A DNA stretch of 64,000 nt. Origin: WTFV01 sp965200895 (lineage in GTDB: Bacteria > Acidobacteriota > Vicinamibacteria > Vicinamibacterales > UBA8438). The position numbers were made by a program, and so were the translations under genes. The stretch spans positions 930,001-994,000 of the forward strand of contig CBDAVM010000002.1 in NCBI GenBank assembly GCA_965200895.1, in the 5' to 3' direction. The notes under the pieces are model-generated. The model was not told where the DNA came from, searched no databases, and worked only from the letters and a program-made list of their open reading frames with translations. Shown here piece by piece: positions 49,667 to 57,592 of the stretch (positions are counted from its first letter, which is position 1; each line of letters starts with the position of its first letter).

Positions 49667-51304
49667 TTACGTCTCGTACCACGCATCTTCCCGCACCCGC
49701 CGCGGCGATGGCAACCCGGCCTCGGCGCGGAGCACGTGCTTGCGGATCTTGCCGACCGCGGTGCGCGGCAACCCGGTCCGGAAGCGTACGAACTGCGGGA
49801 CGCGGAAGCTGGCCAGCCGTTGCCGGCACCAGCCGATTACGTCCTCCTCGGTCAATCCGGCCGCGGATGCCGTGGCCTCAGCGCCGCTCGGGACGACGAC
49901 GGCCACGATCGCCTCGTCGCGCATGGCGTCGGGCACGCCGACCACCGCGCAGTCGAACACGCCGGGGTGCTCGCGAATGACCGCCTCCACCTCGCTCGCG
50001 GCGACGTTCTCGCCCGACCGCTTGATCATGTCCTTGGCGCGGTCGATGAAGTGGAAGTACCCGTCCTCGTCCTGCCGCGCGTTGTCGCCGCTCCACAACC
50101 AGCCGTCGCGGAGGGTCTCGGCGGTGGCGTCGGGGTTCTTGTGGTAGCCCTTCATGAGCGAGAGGCCCGGCTCGCCGCGCACCACGACCTGCCCGATCGC
50201 GCCGCGCGCGACCGGTCGGCCGCTGTCGTCGACGAGCCGCACCGCGTAGCCGGGAGCGGGCAGCCCCATCGACATGTTTCGCCGTTCACCGTCGAGCGGG
50301 TTGATGACAGGCGGTCCCATCGTCTCGGTCATGCCCCAGAGCTGCAGCAGGGGCGCATCGAACCGCTCGTCCCACTCGGCGAGCTGGGCAGGTGTGACGC
50401 TCTGGGCGAAGATCACCGCGCGCAGGGGGTTCTGCACCAGCTCCGGCCGCCGGGGCTGGGCGAGCAGCATGCGGATCGGCGCTGCGAACAGGCTCGACAC
50501 GGTGCAGCGGTGGGCGATGGCCTGGTCGAAGAACCGGCTGGCGCTGAAGCGGGCCATCAACGCCACGCTGGCCCCTGCCACGAGCGCGCTCATCGTCGAG
50601 TAGTACTGCGCGTTGCCGTGGAACAGCGGCAGCACGACGAGATGCCGGTCATCCGCCGTCAGCCGCAGGGCGCGGGCCACGGTCTCACCCGCGCAGAGGT
50701 AGTTGGCGTGCGTGACCAGCACTCCTTTCGGCCGCGCCGTCGTGCCGGAGGTGTAGAGGATGGCCGCCTCGTCGGTGGGCGACAGCGTCCGTGTCTCCGG
50801 CGGCTTCTCCGGGCAGTCGGCAACCTGCCGGCCGAAATCGAGTTCCGGCGACGGGGCGCCGCCCCCGCACACGAGCACCTCGTCCACCCGAGGACAGCGC
50901 GCGCGCACCTGCCGCCCGCGGTCGAGCCACGCCGCCTGGGTGAAGATCAGCCGGCTCTCGGAGTGACCGACCAGGTACTCGAACTCGGACGCCGACGACG
51001 CCGTGTTGACCGGGACGATGACTGCGCCGAGCCGGGCGGCGCCGAACCACAGGACGAGGAACTCCGGGCAGTTGCCCAGGAGCAACGTGATGGTGTCGCC
51101 CCGGCCGACGCCGAGGCGGGCGAGAAGGTGTGCGGCGCGGTTCGCCGCCCGGGCGAACTCGCCGTACGTGCGCACCGCCACCCCGCCCTGCAGGTCGTCG
51201 AAGACAACGAACGGCGCATCGGGGCTCGACCGCGCCCGGGCCCCGAGCAGCGCGGGTAACGTCCGGGCATCCGCAACCCGCCCGTCGGCCATGGATTCGG
51301 TCAT
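49667..51304 (-). CDS. AMP-forming acyl-CoA synthetase/ligase (CaiC-like)
   Basis: 545 residues. The adenylate P-loop is ILYTSGTTARPKGVLVTH, the A5 region LWGMTETMGPPVIN, and the core motifs WLWSGDNARQDEDGYFHFID, RAKDMIKRSGENVAASEVE and PRTAVGKIRKHVL complete the ANL superfamily set. It activates an acid to acyl-AMP and then acyl-CoA; similarity in layout is closest to crotonobetaine/carnitine-CoA ligase, but no carnitine gene is nearby. It lies between two YACHEGNY genes, all minus strand. Confidence 0.9.
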   Translation of the reverse strand: MTESMADGRVADARTLPALLGARARSSPDAPFVVFDDLQGGVAVRTYGEFARAANRAAHLLARLGVGRGDTITLLLGNCPEFLVLWFGAARLGAVIVPVNTASSASEFEYLVGHSESRLIFTQAAWLDRGRQVRARCPRVDEVLVCGGGAPSPELDFGRQVADCPEKPPETRTLSPTDEAAILYTSGTTARPKGVLVTHANYLCAGETVARALRLTADDRHLVVLPLFHGNAQYYSTMSALVAGASVALMARFSASRFFDQAIAHRCTVSSLFAAPIRMLLAQPRRPELVQNPLRAVIFAQSVTPAQLAEWDERFDAPLLQLWGMTETMGPPVINPLDGERRNMSMGLPAPGYAVRLVDDSGRPVARGAIGQVVVRGEPGLSLMKGYHKNPDATAETLRDGWLWSGDNARQDEDGYFHFIDRAKDMIKRSGENVAASEVEAVIREHPGVFDCAVVGVPDAMRDEAIVAVVVPSGAEATASAAGLTEEDVIGWCRQRLASFRVPQFVRFRTGLPRTAVGKIRKHVLRAEAGLPSPRRVREDAWYET

Positions 51305-51334
51305 CCCTCATACAGACGATGGAGCCGGGCGACG

Positions 51335-51430
51335 GGCAGTCCGGAGGGCAGGGGTTTCCTGATGTTGCCGTTGCTGTTCCTGCTGCTCTGCCTGCTGACG
51401 ATCAGCCGGCAGGGAAACCTCCCGACTGCC
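51335..51430. terminator. long inverted repeat between the AMP ligase and YACHEGNY copy 3
   Basis: Arms GGCAGTCCGGAGGGC plus AGGGGTTTCC (51335-51359) and GGAAACCTCCCGACTGCC (51413-51430) pair over about 17 bases with one internal insertion, across a 53-base loop. It lies just beyond the 3' end of the minus-strand copy-3 gene (stop 51438) and before the AMP-ligase ATG, so it could end the copy-3 transcript. No U-tract is obvious. Confidence 0.45.
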
Positions 51431-51437
51431 CCATACA

Positions 51438-52379
51438 TCAGCGCCGGCCCGTCGCCTCCCAGGTCCGCTCGGCCAGCAGCAGGTTCGTCATCGCGTAGTT
51501 GCCCTCGTGGCAGGCGTACTCGTAGATGATGTAGTCGGGCAGCCGCGGCATGTGCCGCATGCCGGTCCAGGACCGCGTGTAGACCGTCGCATCCTCGATG
51601 GTGAACGTGTGCTCGATGGTGTTGTCGTCGAGGCGCCGGAAGCGCTCGACTGCGACGGTGTCCGGCGAGGACGGGAAGCGGTGCTGGGTCTTCGGGCTGA
51701 AGTTGCGCGTCTCGACGACCAGCGTGTCGCCTTCCCACCAGCCCCGCGAGTCGCCGTTCCACTGGCGGATGTCGTCGGTGAGACGGTCGCGTCCGTCGAT
51801 CGGGATGATGCGCACGTCGTGGATGTTCTCGACGCGGATCGCCACGGTGTGCGGCGTCTGGAGGATCTGGTAGGTGTTGTTGTAGCCCGTCGAGACCGGC
51901 GGCACGCCGTGGTAGGTGATGCAGCGGTCCCAGTTGCTCCGGTCGAGATGCGAGTCGGCCGGATGCTCCGCCCGATAGGCCCGCTCGGCCTCGGCCGTCG
52001 CCGCGGTCTCCGCGGTGATGGGCAGGCGCCCGTTCGACGGATCGACGATGAGCGACGTCCGCAGATCGGGACTCACCCGGCCGCGGTCGAACCAGAGGGC
52101 GTTGTACGAGCCCACGCTGCCCGGCGGCGGCTCGCGATCCTGGGTCACCTCGAAGTTCCGCGCCGCGGCCTCCTCCTCGGTGTAGTGCGCGCGGTCGCCG
52201 AGACCCGCCGGCCGCTGCAGCGGCGTCAGCGAGGCGTACGACCAGGTGCCCTGCAGATTCGGATCGCCCCACGGCGTCAGCGGCTCGCCGTCGGACTGCG
52301 TCTGGGCAACGGCCGCCGCCGGCAGCAGCGCGACCGCGACCGCGATGGCGACTCCCGTCGCGAGGGATCGATTGCGCAT
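51438..52379 (-). CDS. exported YACHEGNY-family protein, subtype A (copy 3)
   Basis: 313 residues with signal peptide (ATGVAIAVAVALLPAAAVAQ). Landmarks: TPWGDPNLQGTWSYASLTPL, YNALWFDRGRV, RTSLIVDPSNGRLPI, WDRCITYHGVPP, YQILQTPHTVAIRVENIHDV, SRGWWEGDTLVVETRNFSP and YEYACHEGNYAMTNLLLA. Member of the same subtype as copies 1 and 2. Divergent from copy 4; the 109-base gap between them should hold both promoters. Confidence 0.86.
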   Translation of the reverse strand: MRNRSLATGVAIAVAVALLPAAAVAQTQSDGEPLTPWGDPNLQGTWSYASLTPLQRPAGLGDRAHYTEEEAAARNFEVTQDREPPPGSVGSYNALWFDRGRVSPDLRTSLIVDPSNGRLPITAETAATAEAERAYRAEHPADSHLDRSNWDRCITYHGVPPVSTGYNNTYQILQTPHTVAIRVENIHDVRIIPIDGRDRLTDDIRQWNGDSRGWWEGDTLVVETRNFSPKTQHRFPSSPDTVAVERFRRLDDNTIEHTFTIEDATVYTRSWTGMRHMPRLPDYIIYEYACHEGNYAMTNLLLAERTWEATGRR

Positions 52380-52488
52380 CCGAAGACCTCCTTCCGGCCT
52401 GCGTTCCAGTCGCTACGATAGCCCCCCGCCGGGCCGGCGCGCAAGGCGGACGGTGCGGTATCATCAGCTCGAAAGCGAGGGTTCATCC

Positions 52489-53517
52489 ATGGCTCGATCC
52501 CGCCCGGCAATCATCGTCTGCGGCTGCGATGCCGCCCGACCACGCCGCACCGGCGCCGCGTTCACCCTGACCGCGATCCTGCTCGCTCTGACCGGCGGCG
52601 CCGCGGCGCCCGCCCACGGGCAGAACGGCGGCGGCTGGGATCCGCCCCGGCTCGCCGACGGGCAGCCCGACCTGAACGGCACCTGGAACAACGTCGGCTC
52701 GGCCCACATCCCGCTGGAGCTGCCGGAGGCGCTGGCCGGAGAGGACGTCTCGCAGGCCGAGATCGACGCCCTCGTGCAGGCGCGCTCGGACGCGCGCAAG
52801 GCGGTCACCTGGCAGGGGCACGAGAACAGCCGCGGCGTGGGCGCCTACGCCAACTACTGGTTCGACTGGTTCTGGAAGGAGCCGGCCGGCGTCGACGCGC
52901 CGGCGCTGCTCGTCGCGCCGACCAGCGGCCGGATGCCGGCCCTCACCCCGAAGGCGGCCGAGAGCGTCGCCTGGCACCGCGAGCACCTGCACGACTCGTA
53001 CGCGACGATGGAGACCGGTGACCGCTGCCTCTCGCGCGGCACCTACGGCATCATGATGCCGACGGCGTACAACAACGGGAAGATGTTCTTCCACACGCCG
53101 GACCATGTCGTCATCCTGAGCGAGATGATCCACAACGCGCGCATCATCCCCATCGACGCCGGCGCGCACATCGAGGACGGCATCGCGTTGTGGAACGGCG
53201 ACCCGCGGGCGCGCTGGGAGAACGACACGCTGATCGTCGAGTCGCGCAACTTCAGGGCGGTCGCCAACCAGCGCGGTCCCGGCTCGCGCGCCCCGCAGAC
53301 CGAGGCGCGCCACGTGGTCGAGCGGTTCACGCTGCTCGACCCCGACACGCTGCGCTACGAGCTGCGGGTGGACGACCCCGAGACCTATACGGCCCCGTGG
53401 ACGGTGGCCTTCAACTACAAGCGCGACAACGAGTACGTGCAGTACGAGTACGCCTGCCACGAGGGGAACTACGCGGTCCCCAACTCGCTGAGCGGCCAGC
53501 GGGCGCAGGAGAAGTAG
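52489..53517 (+). CDS. exported YACHEGNY-family protein, subtype B (copy 4)
   Basis: 342 residues from ATG 52489. Signal region AFTLTAILLALTGGAAAPAHGQ. It differs from copies 1-3 at the N-terminus (RLADGQPDLNGTWNNVGSAH) and carries a WQGHENSRGVGAYANYWFDW segment where subtype A has a shorter YN..W motif. It keeps GDRCLSRGTYGIMMPTAYNN, PDHVVILSEMIHNARIIPID, GDPRARWENDTLIVES, VERFTLLDPDTLRYEL and YEYACHEGNYAVPNSLSG. Note EN in place of EG in the WEGDTL motif. Its only sister of this subtype is copy 5. Confidence 0.86.
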   Translation: MARSRPAIIVCGCDAARPRRTGAAFTLTAILLALTGGAAAPAHGQNGGGWDPPRLADGQPDLNGTWNNVGSAHIPLELPEALAGEDVSQAEIDALVQARSDARKAVTWQGHENSRGVGAYANYWFDWFWKEPAGVDAPALLVAPTSGRMPALTPKAAESVAWHREHLHDSYATMETGDRCLSRGTYGIMMPTAYNNGKMFFHTPDHVVILSEMIHNARIIPIDAGAHIEDGIALWNGDPRARWENDTLIVESRNFRAVANQRGPGSRAPQTEARHVVERFTLLDPDTLRYELRVDDPETYTAPWTVAFNYKRDNEYVQYEYACHEGNYAVPNSLSGQRAQEK

Positions 53518-53570
53518 GGAGGATTCAGGAAGGAGGAAGAAAGGTCGGGAGGATAGAGGAGGGAGAAAAT
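53507..53570. other. homopurine-rich tract after copy 4
   Basis: About 60 bases around the stop of copy 4 are almost all G and A on the plus strand (for example GGAAGGAGGAAGAAAGG at about 53527). No hairpin. It stands out against the GC-rich surroundings. Confidence 0.5.
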
Positions 53571-53655
53571 CAGGCGCCGGACGAGAAGGCGCAGTTGCGG
53601 AGGAAAGCGGCTGCGCAATCGCGTTCGTGTTCCTTTATGCACGGGAGTGCCAATC

Positions 53656-54699
53656 ATGCTGAGAAGGATTCACCTGGGGATCACGGTTGCCCTCGCCCTT
53701 GGGATAGGGCTGGCCGCCACGGCCGGCCAGCCCTATCCGAATCCCTATCGCCTGGTCGACGGCTGGGCGAAATTCCCCGACGGCCGGATCGTCGGCGCGG
53801 TCGGGGACGCGACCGTCGACAACGACGGCGAGCATATCTGGGCGGTGCTGCGCTGCGACGCGGGGCCGGAGCGCTTCGGGTGGGAGTGCCTGGATTCGGA
53901 TCTCGATTCGATCATCAAGTTCGCGCCCGACGGCACGGCGGTCGAGAGCTTCGGCGGCGGCATGTTCATCTGGCCGCACGGCATCGACGTCGACCCGGAC
54001 GGCAACGTCTGGGTGACCGACGCGGTGAGCGAGGCGCGCACGCCGGAGGGCGGCGACCGCGGGCACCAGGTGGTCAAGTTCAGCCCGACCGGCGAGGTCC
54101 TCCTGGTGCTTGGCACGCCCGGCGAGCCGGGCGACGGCCCGGACCACTTCAACGCGCCGGCCGATGTCGTGGTGGCGGACGACGGCAGCATCTTCGTCGC
54201 CGACGGCCACGCCGACAACACGAACAACCGGGTGGTCAAGTTCGACGCCGAGGGCAACTACCTGATGGAGTGGGGCATGACCGGCTACGCGCCGGGCGAG
54301 TTCCGCACCCTGCACGGCATCGCCATCGACAATGACGGCCGGGTCTTCGTGGCCGACCGCTCGAACAACCGGGTGCAGATCTTCGACCAGGAGGGGAACT
54401 TCCTCGCCCAGTGGACGCAGTTCGGCCGTCCGAGCGGCATCACCTTCGACGCCCACGGCCGCGTCTATGTCGCCGACTCGGAGTCCGACGACGTGCAGAA
54501 CCCGGGCTGGGAGCTCGGCATCCGCATCGGCGACGCCCGCAGCGGCTGGGTCGACGAGTTCATCCCCTTCGTCTGGGGCGATCCGCGCGAGGTCGCCGGC
54601 AACGGCGCCGAGTTCGTGGCGGTGGACGCCGCGGGCAACATCTACGGCGGCGAGCCGCGGCCGCGCAACCTGCAGAAGTACGTGCGGGTGAGGCCGTAG
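53656..54699 (+). CDS. exported NHL-repeat beta-propeller, PAL-like
   Basis: 347 residues from ATG 53656 (GGGAG nine bases upstream; a GTG at 53647 is less likely). Signal peptide ITVALALGIGLAATAGQ. Six or so NHL-type blades: WPHGIDVDPDGNVWVTD, FNAPADVVVADDGSIFVAD, LHGIAIDNDGRVFVADRSNN, RPSGITFDAHGRVYVAD, EFVAVDAAGNIYGGE. Peptidyl-alpha-hydroxyglycine amidating lyases have this fold, with two zinc His in PHG/LHG positions, both present, but the third His position reads EF here. It could thus be a lyase relative or a binding protein. The next gene is 21 bases downstream. Confidence 0.8.
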   Translation: MLRRIHLGITVALALGIGLAATAGQPYPNPYRLVDGWAKFPDGRIVGAVGDATVDNDGEHIWAVLRCDAGPERFGWECLDSDLDSIIKFAPDGTAVESFGGGMFIWPHGIDVDPDGNVWVTDAVSEARTPEGGDRGHQVVKFSPTGEVLLVLGTPGEPGDGPDHFNAPADVVVADDGSIFVADGHADNTNNRVVKFDAEGNYLMEWGMTGYAPGEFRTLHGIAIDNDGRVFVADRSNNRVQIFDQEGNFLAQWTQFGRPSGITFDAHGRVYVADSESDDVQNPGWELGIRIGDARSGWVDEFIPFVWGDPREVAGNGAEFVAVDAAGNIYGGEPRPRNLQKYVRVRP

Positions 54700-54720
54700 C
54701 GATCCAAGGAGGCTACGACC

Positions 54721-55278
54721 ATGAAACGCTGTCTACCGTTCGCACTCGCCGCACTGCTGGTCGCTCCGGCCCTGGCGGCCGCGCAGTCCTCGGACGAGGA
54801 ACTGATCGCAAGAGCCACTCTGGCCGCCCCGCAGCGCGTCCGCGCCGCGGCCGGCGTCGTCCGCTGGGACGCGAACAACAACCGGATCGTCGTGAAGGCG
54901 AGCGAGAACGGCCTGGTCTGCTGGGACCGCTCGGACGTGCCGGGCACCGCGCCCTTCGCGGTTCAGTGCTCCGCGGAAGGCAACCTCCCCCGCTTCGAGC
55001 AGAACCGCAAGTTCGCGTTGCAGGCGGCCGACACCGACGCGCGCCGGGCCCTGATGGACGCGGCCGAGGCGGACGGCACCCGCGTGCTTGCGAAGTTCGG
55101 GACCGTCTGGTACTCGCTGAACGGTCCCGACCAGGAAAACGCCCGCTCGCACACGACGATCGCCGTCCCCAACGCGACCGCCGAGTCGGTCGGCCTGCCC
55201 GACCAGCGGCGCTCCGACGGCCTCTGGCTCATGCAGGCGGGCACGTCGAGCGCCCACCTGATGGTGCCGGGCCTGTAG
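54721..55278 (+). CDS. exported protein of unknown function
   Basis: 185 residues with signal peptide (LPFALAALLVAPALAAAQ) and a strong AAGGAGG nine bases before the ATG. Two cysteines (GLVCWDR, VQCSAEG) could form a disulfide. Segments TLAAPQRVRAAAGVVRWD and KASENGLVCWDRSD are distinctive but I do not recognise the family. It follows the NHL gene by 21 bases, so the two form an operon, and ends with a strong hairpin. Confidence 0.72.
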   Translation: MKRCLPFALAALLVAPALAAAQSSDEELIARATLAAPQRVRAAAGVVRWDANNNRIVVKASENGLVCWDRSDVPGTAPFAVQCSAEGNLPRFEQNRKFALQAADTDARRALMDAAEADGTRVLAKFGTVWYSLNGPDQENARSHTTIAVPNATAESVGLPDQRRSDGLWLMQAGTSSAHLMVPGL

Positions 55279-55290
55279 TGTATCGAGCCT

Positions 55291-55331
55291 GCGGTCGGCC
55301 CGGCCCTTCCTGCGAGGGTCGGGCCGACCGC
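55291..55331 (+). terminator. hairpin after the NHL operon
   Basis: Stem of about 17 base pairs (GCGGTCGGCCCG onward at 55291; right arm ends CCGACCGC at 55331) with one G-T pair and a seven-base loop TCCTGCG. No U-tract follows, so it may be a bidirectional or factor-aided terminator. Confidence 0.6.
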
Positions 55332-55421
55332 GTCACCAACTGATGCCCTGCTGACCGCCCCGGCCTCCGCCTCCTGCACCGGGGCCGAACGGCGGCCACC
55401 GGCGTGAACCGCTCCCCCGCG

Positions 55422-56447
55422 TCACCGCGCCAGCGCGCCCGCTGACTCATCCGCCTCTTCCCTGCGCGCCCCGCCGAGCGCGTTGGGCACCGAGTAGTTG
55501 CCCTCGTGGCAGGCGTACTCGAACTGGACGTAGTCGTCGTCGCGGTCGTAGGGGAACGCGGCCGTCCACGCGCCGGTGTAGGTCTCGGGGTCGTCCATCG
55601 TGACCGAGTAGAGCAGCAGGTCCGGGCCCGCGACGGTGAGCCGCTCGACGATGAGCTGCGCCTCGGACTGCCGCGAGCGGGTGCCGGCGGTCGGCCCGCG
55701 CATGTTCCGCACGGCGCGGAAGTTGGTCGACTCGATCACCAGCGTGTTCCCCTCCCAGCGGCCGCGTGGATCACCTTCCCATTGGCGGATGCCCCCGTCG
55801 AGGTGCGGGCCGCCGTCGATGGGGACGATGCGCGCGTTGTGGATCATCTCGCTGTGGAAGACGACGTAGCCGGGCGGCTGCAGGATGAGCGTGCCGTTGT
55901 TGTACTCGGTCGGCATCATCATGCCGAGCACGCCGCGCGAGATGCAGCGGTCGCCCGTCTCCATGTTGGCGTAGGAATCGTGGAGCTGCGCCATGTTCAG
56001 CGCGATGCGCTCACGCGCATCGGCGGTGTACTCGGGGACGCGGCCGGTCGCCGGCTCGACGATCAACGCCGGCTGCCCGATGTCGGTGGGATTGTCGAAG
56101 TACCAGTCGAACCAGTAGAGCCCGTAGCCACCGACCCCGCCGCGGTTGTTCTCGTGGCCCCGCCACTCCGAACGCTCGATGCGTCCGCTGCCGCGAGCTG
56201 CGGCCCGCTGTTGCAGCTCGTCGGTCGAGATGTCGTCGCGCCCGGCCAGCTCGTCCGCCAGCTCGAGCGGCGTGAATATCGCCCGCGTGTTGTTCCACAT
56301 CCCCTGGATGTCCGGCTGGCCATCGGCGAGCCGCTCCGGCTGCCGTTCCTCGGGCTGCGCCTGCGCGCCGACCACCGGCGGGAACGCCGCCATCACGGTC
56401 GCCGCCAGAAGACCCGTCGCTGTACGCATCGGTGAACGCTCGATCAC
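55422..56447 (-). CDS. exported YACHEGNY-family protein, subtype B (copy 5)
   Basis: 341 residues from GTG 56447, with AGGAG eight bases upstream; ATG 56429 (MRTATGLLAATVMAA) is the alternative. Landmarks: RLADGQPDIQGMWNNTRAIF, WRGHENNRGGVGGYGLYWFD, GDRCISRGVLGMMMPTEYNN, FHSEMIHNARIVPIDGGPHL, GDPRGRWEGNTLVIES, LIVERLTVAGPDLLLYSV and FEYACHEGNYSVPNALGG. Same subtype as copy 4, which faces it. Located in the envelope or secreted. Confidence 0.86.
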   Translation of the reverse strand: MIERSPMRTATGLLAATVMAAFPPVVGAQAQPEERQPERLADGQPDIQGMWNNTRAIFTPLELADELAGRDDISTDELQQRAAARGSGRIERSEWRGHENNRGGVGGYGLYWFDWYFDNPTDIGQPALIVEPATGRVPEYTADARERIALNMAQLHDSYANMETGDRCISRGVLGMMMPTEYNNGTLILQPPGYVVFHSEMIHNARIVPIDGGPHLDGGIRQWEGDPRGRWEGNTLVIESTNFRAVRNMRGPTAGTRSRQSEAQLIVERLTVAGPDLLLYSVTMDDPETYTGAWTAAFPYDRDDDYVQFEYACHEGNYSVPNALGGARREEADESAGALAR

Positions 56448-56703
56448 GGTCTCTCTCCTGTCGTTCCTGGATTTCCTGATTCGGCGGGCGCACTGCCCTG
56501 CCCATTGCCCGCCACGCGTCCACGCCGGCCCCTGGCGTCCAGACCCCGGCGCGCCGTCTGGAAGAGTCTGGAAGGCCGGGCAGCGCCTTCATGTGGAAAC
56601 AAATAAAGAAGCGCCGGGCTCTCCTTCCTGTCCCGCAACGAAGCGGCCATCCGCGGCGCCCGCATCCGAGCGCCCGCGGATGGCCGGAGGTTGCTCCGCG
56701 CGG

Positions 56704-57579
56704 TCAGTCGACGGTGACCGTCACGTCGATCGGGGTGATCTTGATGGAGTCGTCCGCGTGGCCGCGCAGGACGTGGACCCCCGGCTCGGAGAAGGTGACA
56801 GTGGTCGCCACCTCGCCGCCGCGTCCCCCTTCGATGTGCATGACCGCCGGGTCGAACGTCACCCGGCCCGGTCCGCGGTAGTGGATCCAGGTCACCGCCA
56901 GCCCCGTCTCGCCGGCCTCGAACGCATTGACCACGGCCTGGTTGATCGGGTGCGGCCGCGCCCGGCGCTCCTTCTCCGCCGCGATCCGGGCCGGGGTCGT
57001 CGGCTTCGGACGCGGCCCCGGTATCCCGTCGTCGCTCACCCGAGCCGTCAGGGTCAGCGTATCGGGCAGGGTGAGCGCCAGGTCGGTTCCCGGTTCGACC
57101 TCGATGCGCGGCCACTGGTTGTCGGCAGGCCAGCCGTTGGCCCCCATCCCGCGGTTCGCCTTGATGACGCCGTCGTCGATCTCCCAGTCCGGCCACAGCG
57201 ACCCGAACGCCCGGTCGGTCCGGCCGTTGGCCGTCAACGTCCAGACGAGATCCCGGTCCCCCCAGTCGGCGGGCACCGGCACCCGGAAGACGAACTGTTG
57301 GCGCCGGACGTGGAAGCGGGTCGGCTGGCCGCGGTCGGCCGGCCCCGGCTCGAAGAAGTTGTCGGGGCCGACCGGCACGTGCGGCATCTCGCGGTAGTTG
57401 CGGTTCATGTACCCGAAGACCATGTTGAAGGTGCCGTCCGGGTTCCGCTCCCACCCCTCGAAGACCGGCGCGACGTTCCGGCCCCGGTCGAACTTGAGCT
57501 GCGCCTGCGCGTCGCTCGCCGCAACACACGCCAGTGCGACCGCGGCGCCGCCGAGCAGCACGATACGCAAACCATCCAT
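56704..57579 (-). CDS. exported protein of unknown function next to the cytochrome-PHM gene
   Basis: 291 residues with signal peptide (IVLLGGAAVALACVAASDAQAQ). N-terminal VAPVFEGWERNPDGTFNMVFGYMNRNY is distinctive; the C-terminal about 80 residues (VTWIHYRGPGRVTFDPAVMH, ATTVTFSEPGVHVLRGHADD) look like a beta-sandwich domain. No catalytic motif recognised. The gene starts 13 bases after the cytochrome-PHM stop, so the two are one operon and the products may act together. Confidence 0.78.
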   Translation of the reverse strand: MDGLRIVLLGGAAVALACVAASDAQAQLKFDRGRNVAPVFEGWERNPDGTFNMVFGYMNRNYREMPHVPVGPDNFFEPGPADRGQPTRFHVRRQQFVFRVPVPADWGDRDLVWTLTANGRTDRAFGSLWPDWEIDDGVIKANRGMGANGWPADNQWPRIEVEPGTDLALTLPDTLTLTARVSDDGIPGPRPKPTTPARIAAEKERRARPHPINQAVVNAFEAGETGLAVTWIHYRGPGRVTFDPAVMHIEGGRGGEVATTVTFSEPGVHVLRGHADDSIKITPIDVTVTVD

Positions 57580-57592
57580 GATGACGACTCCG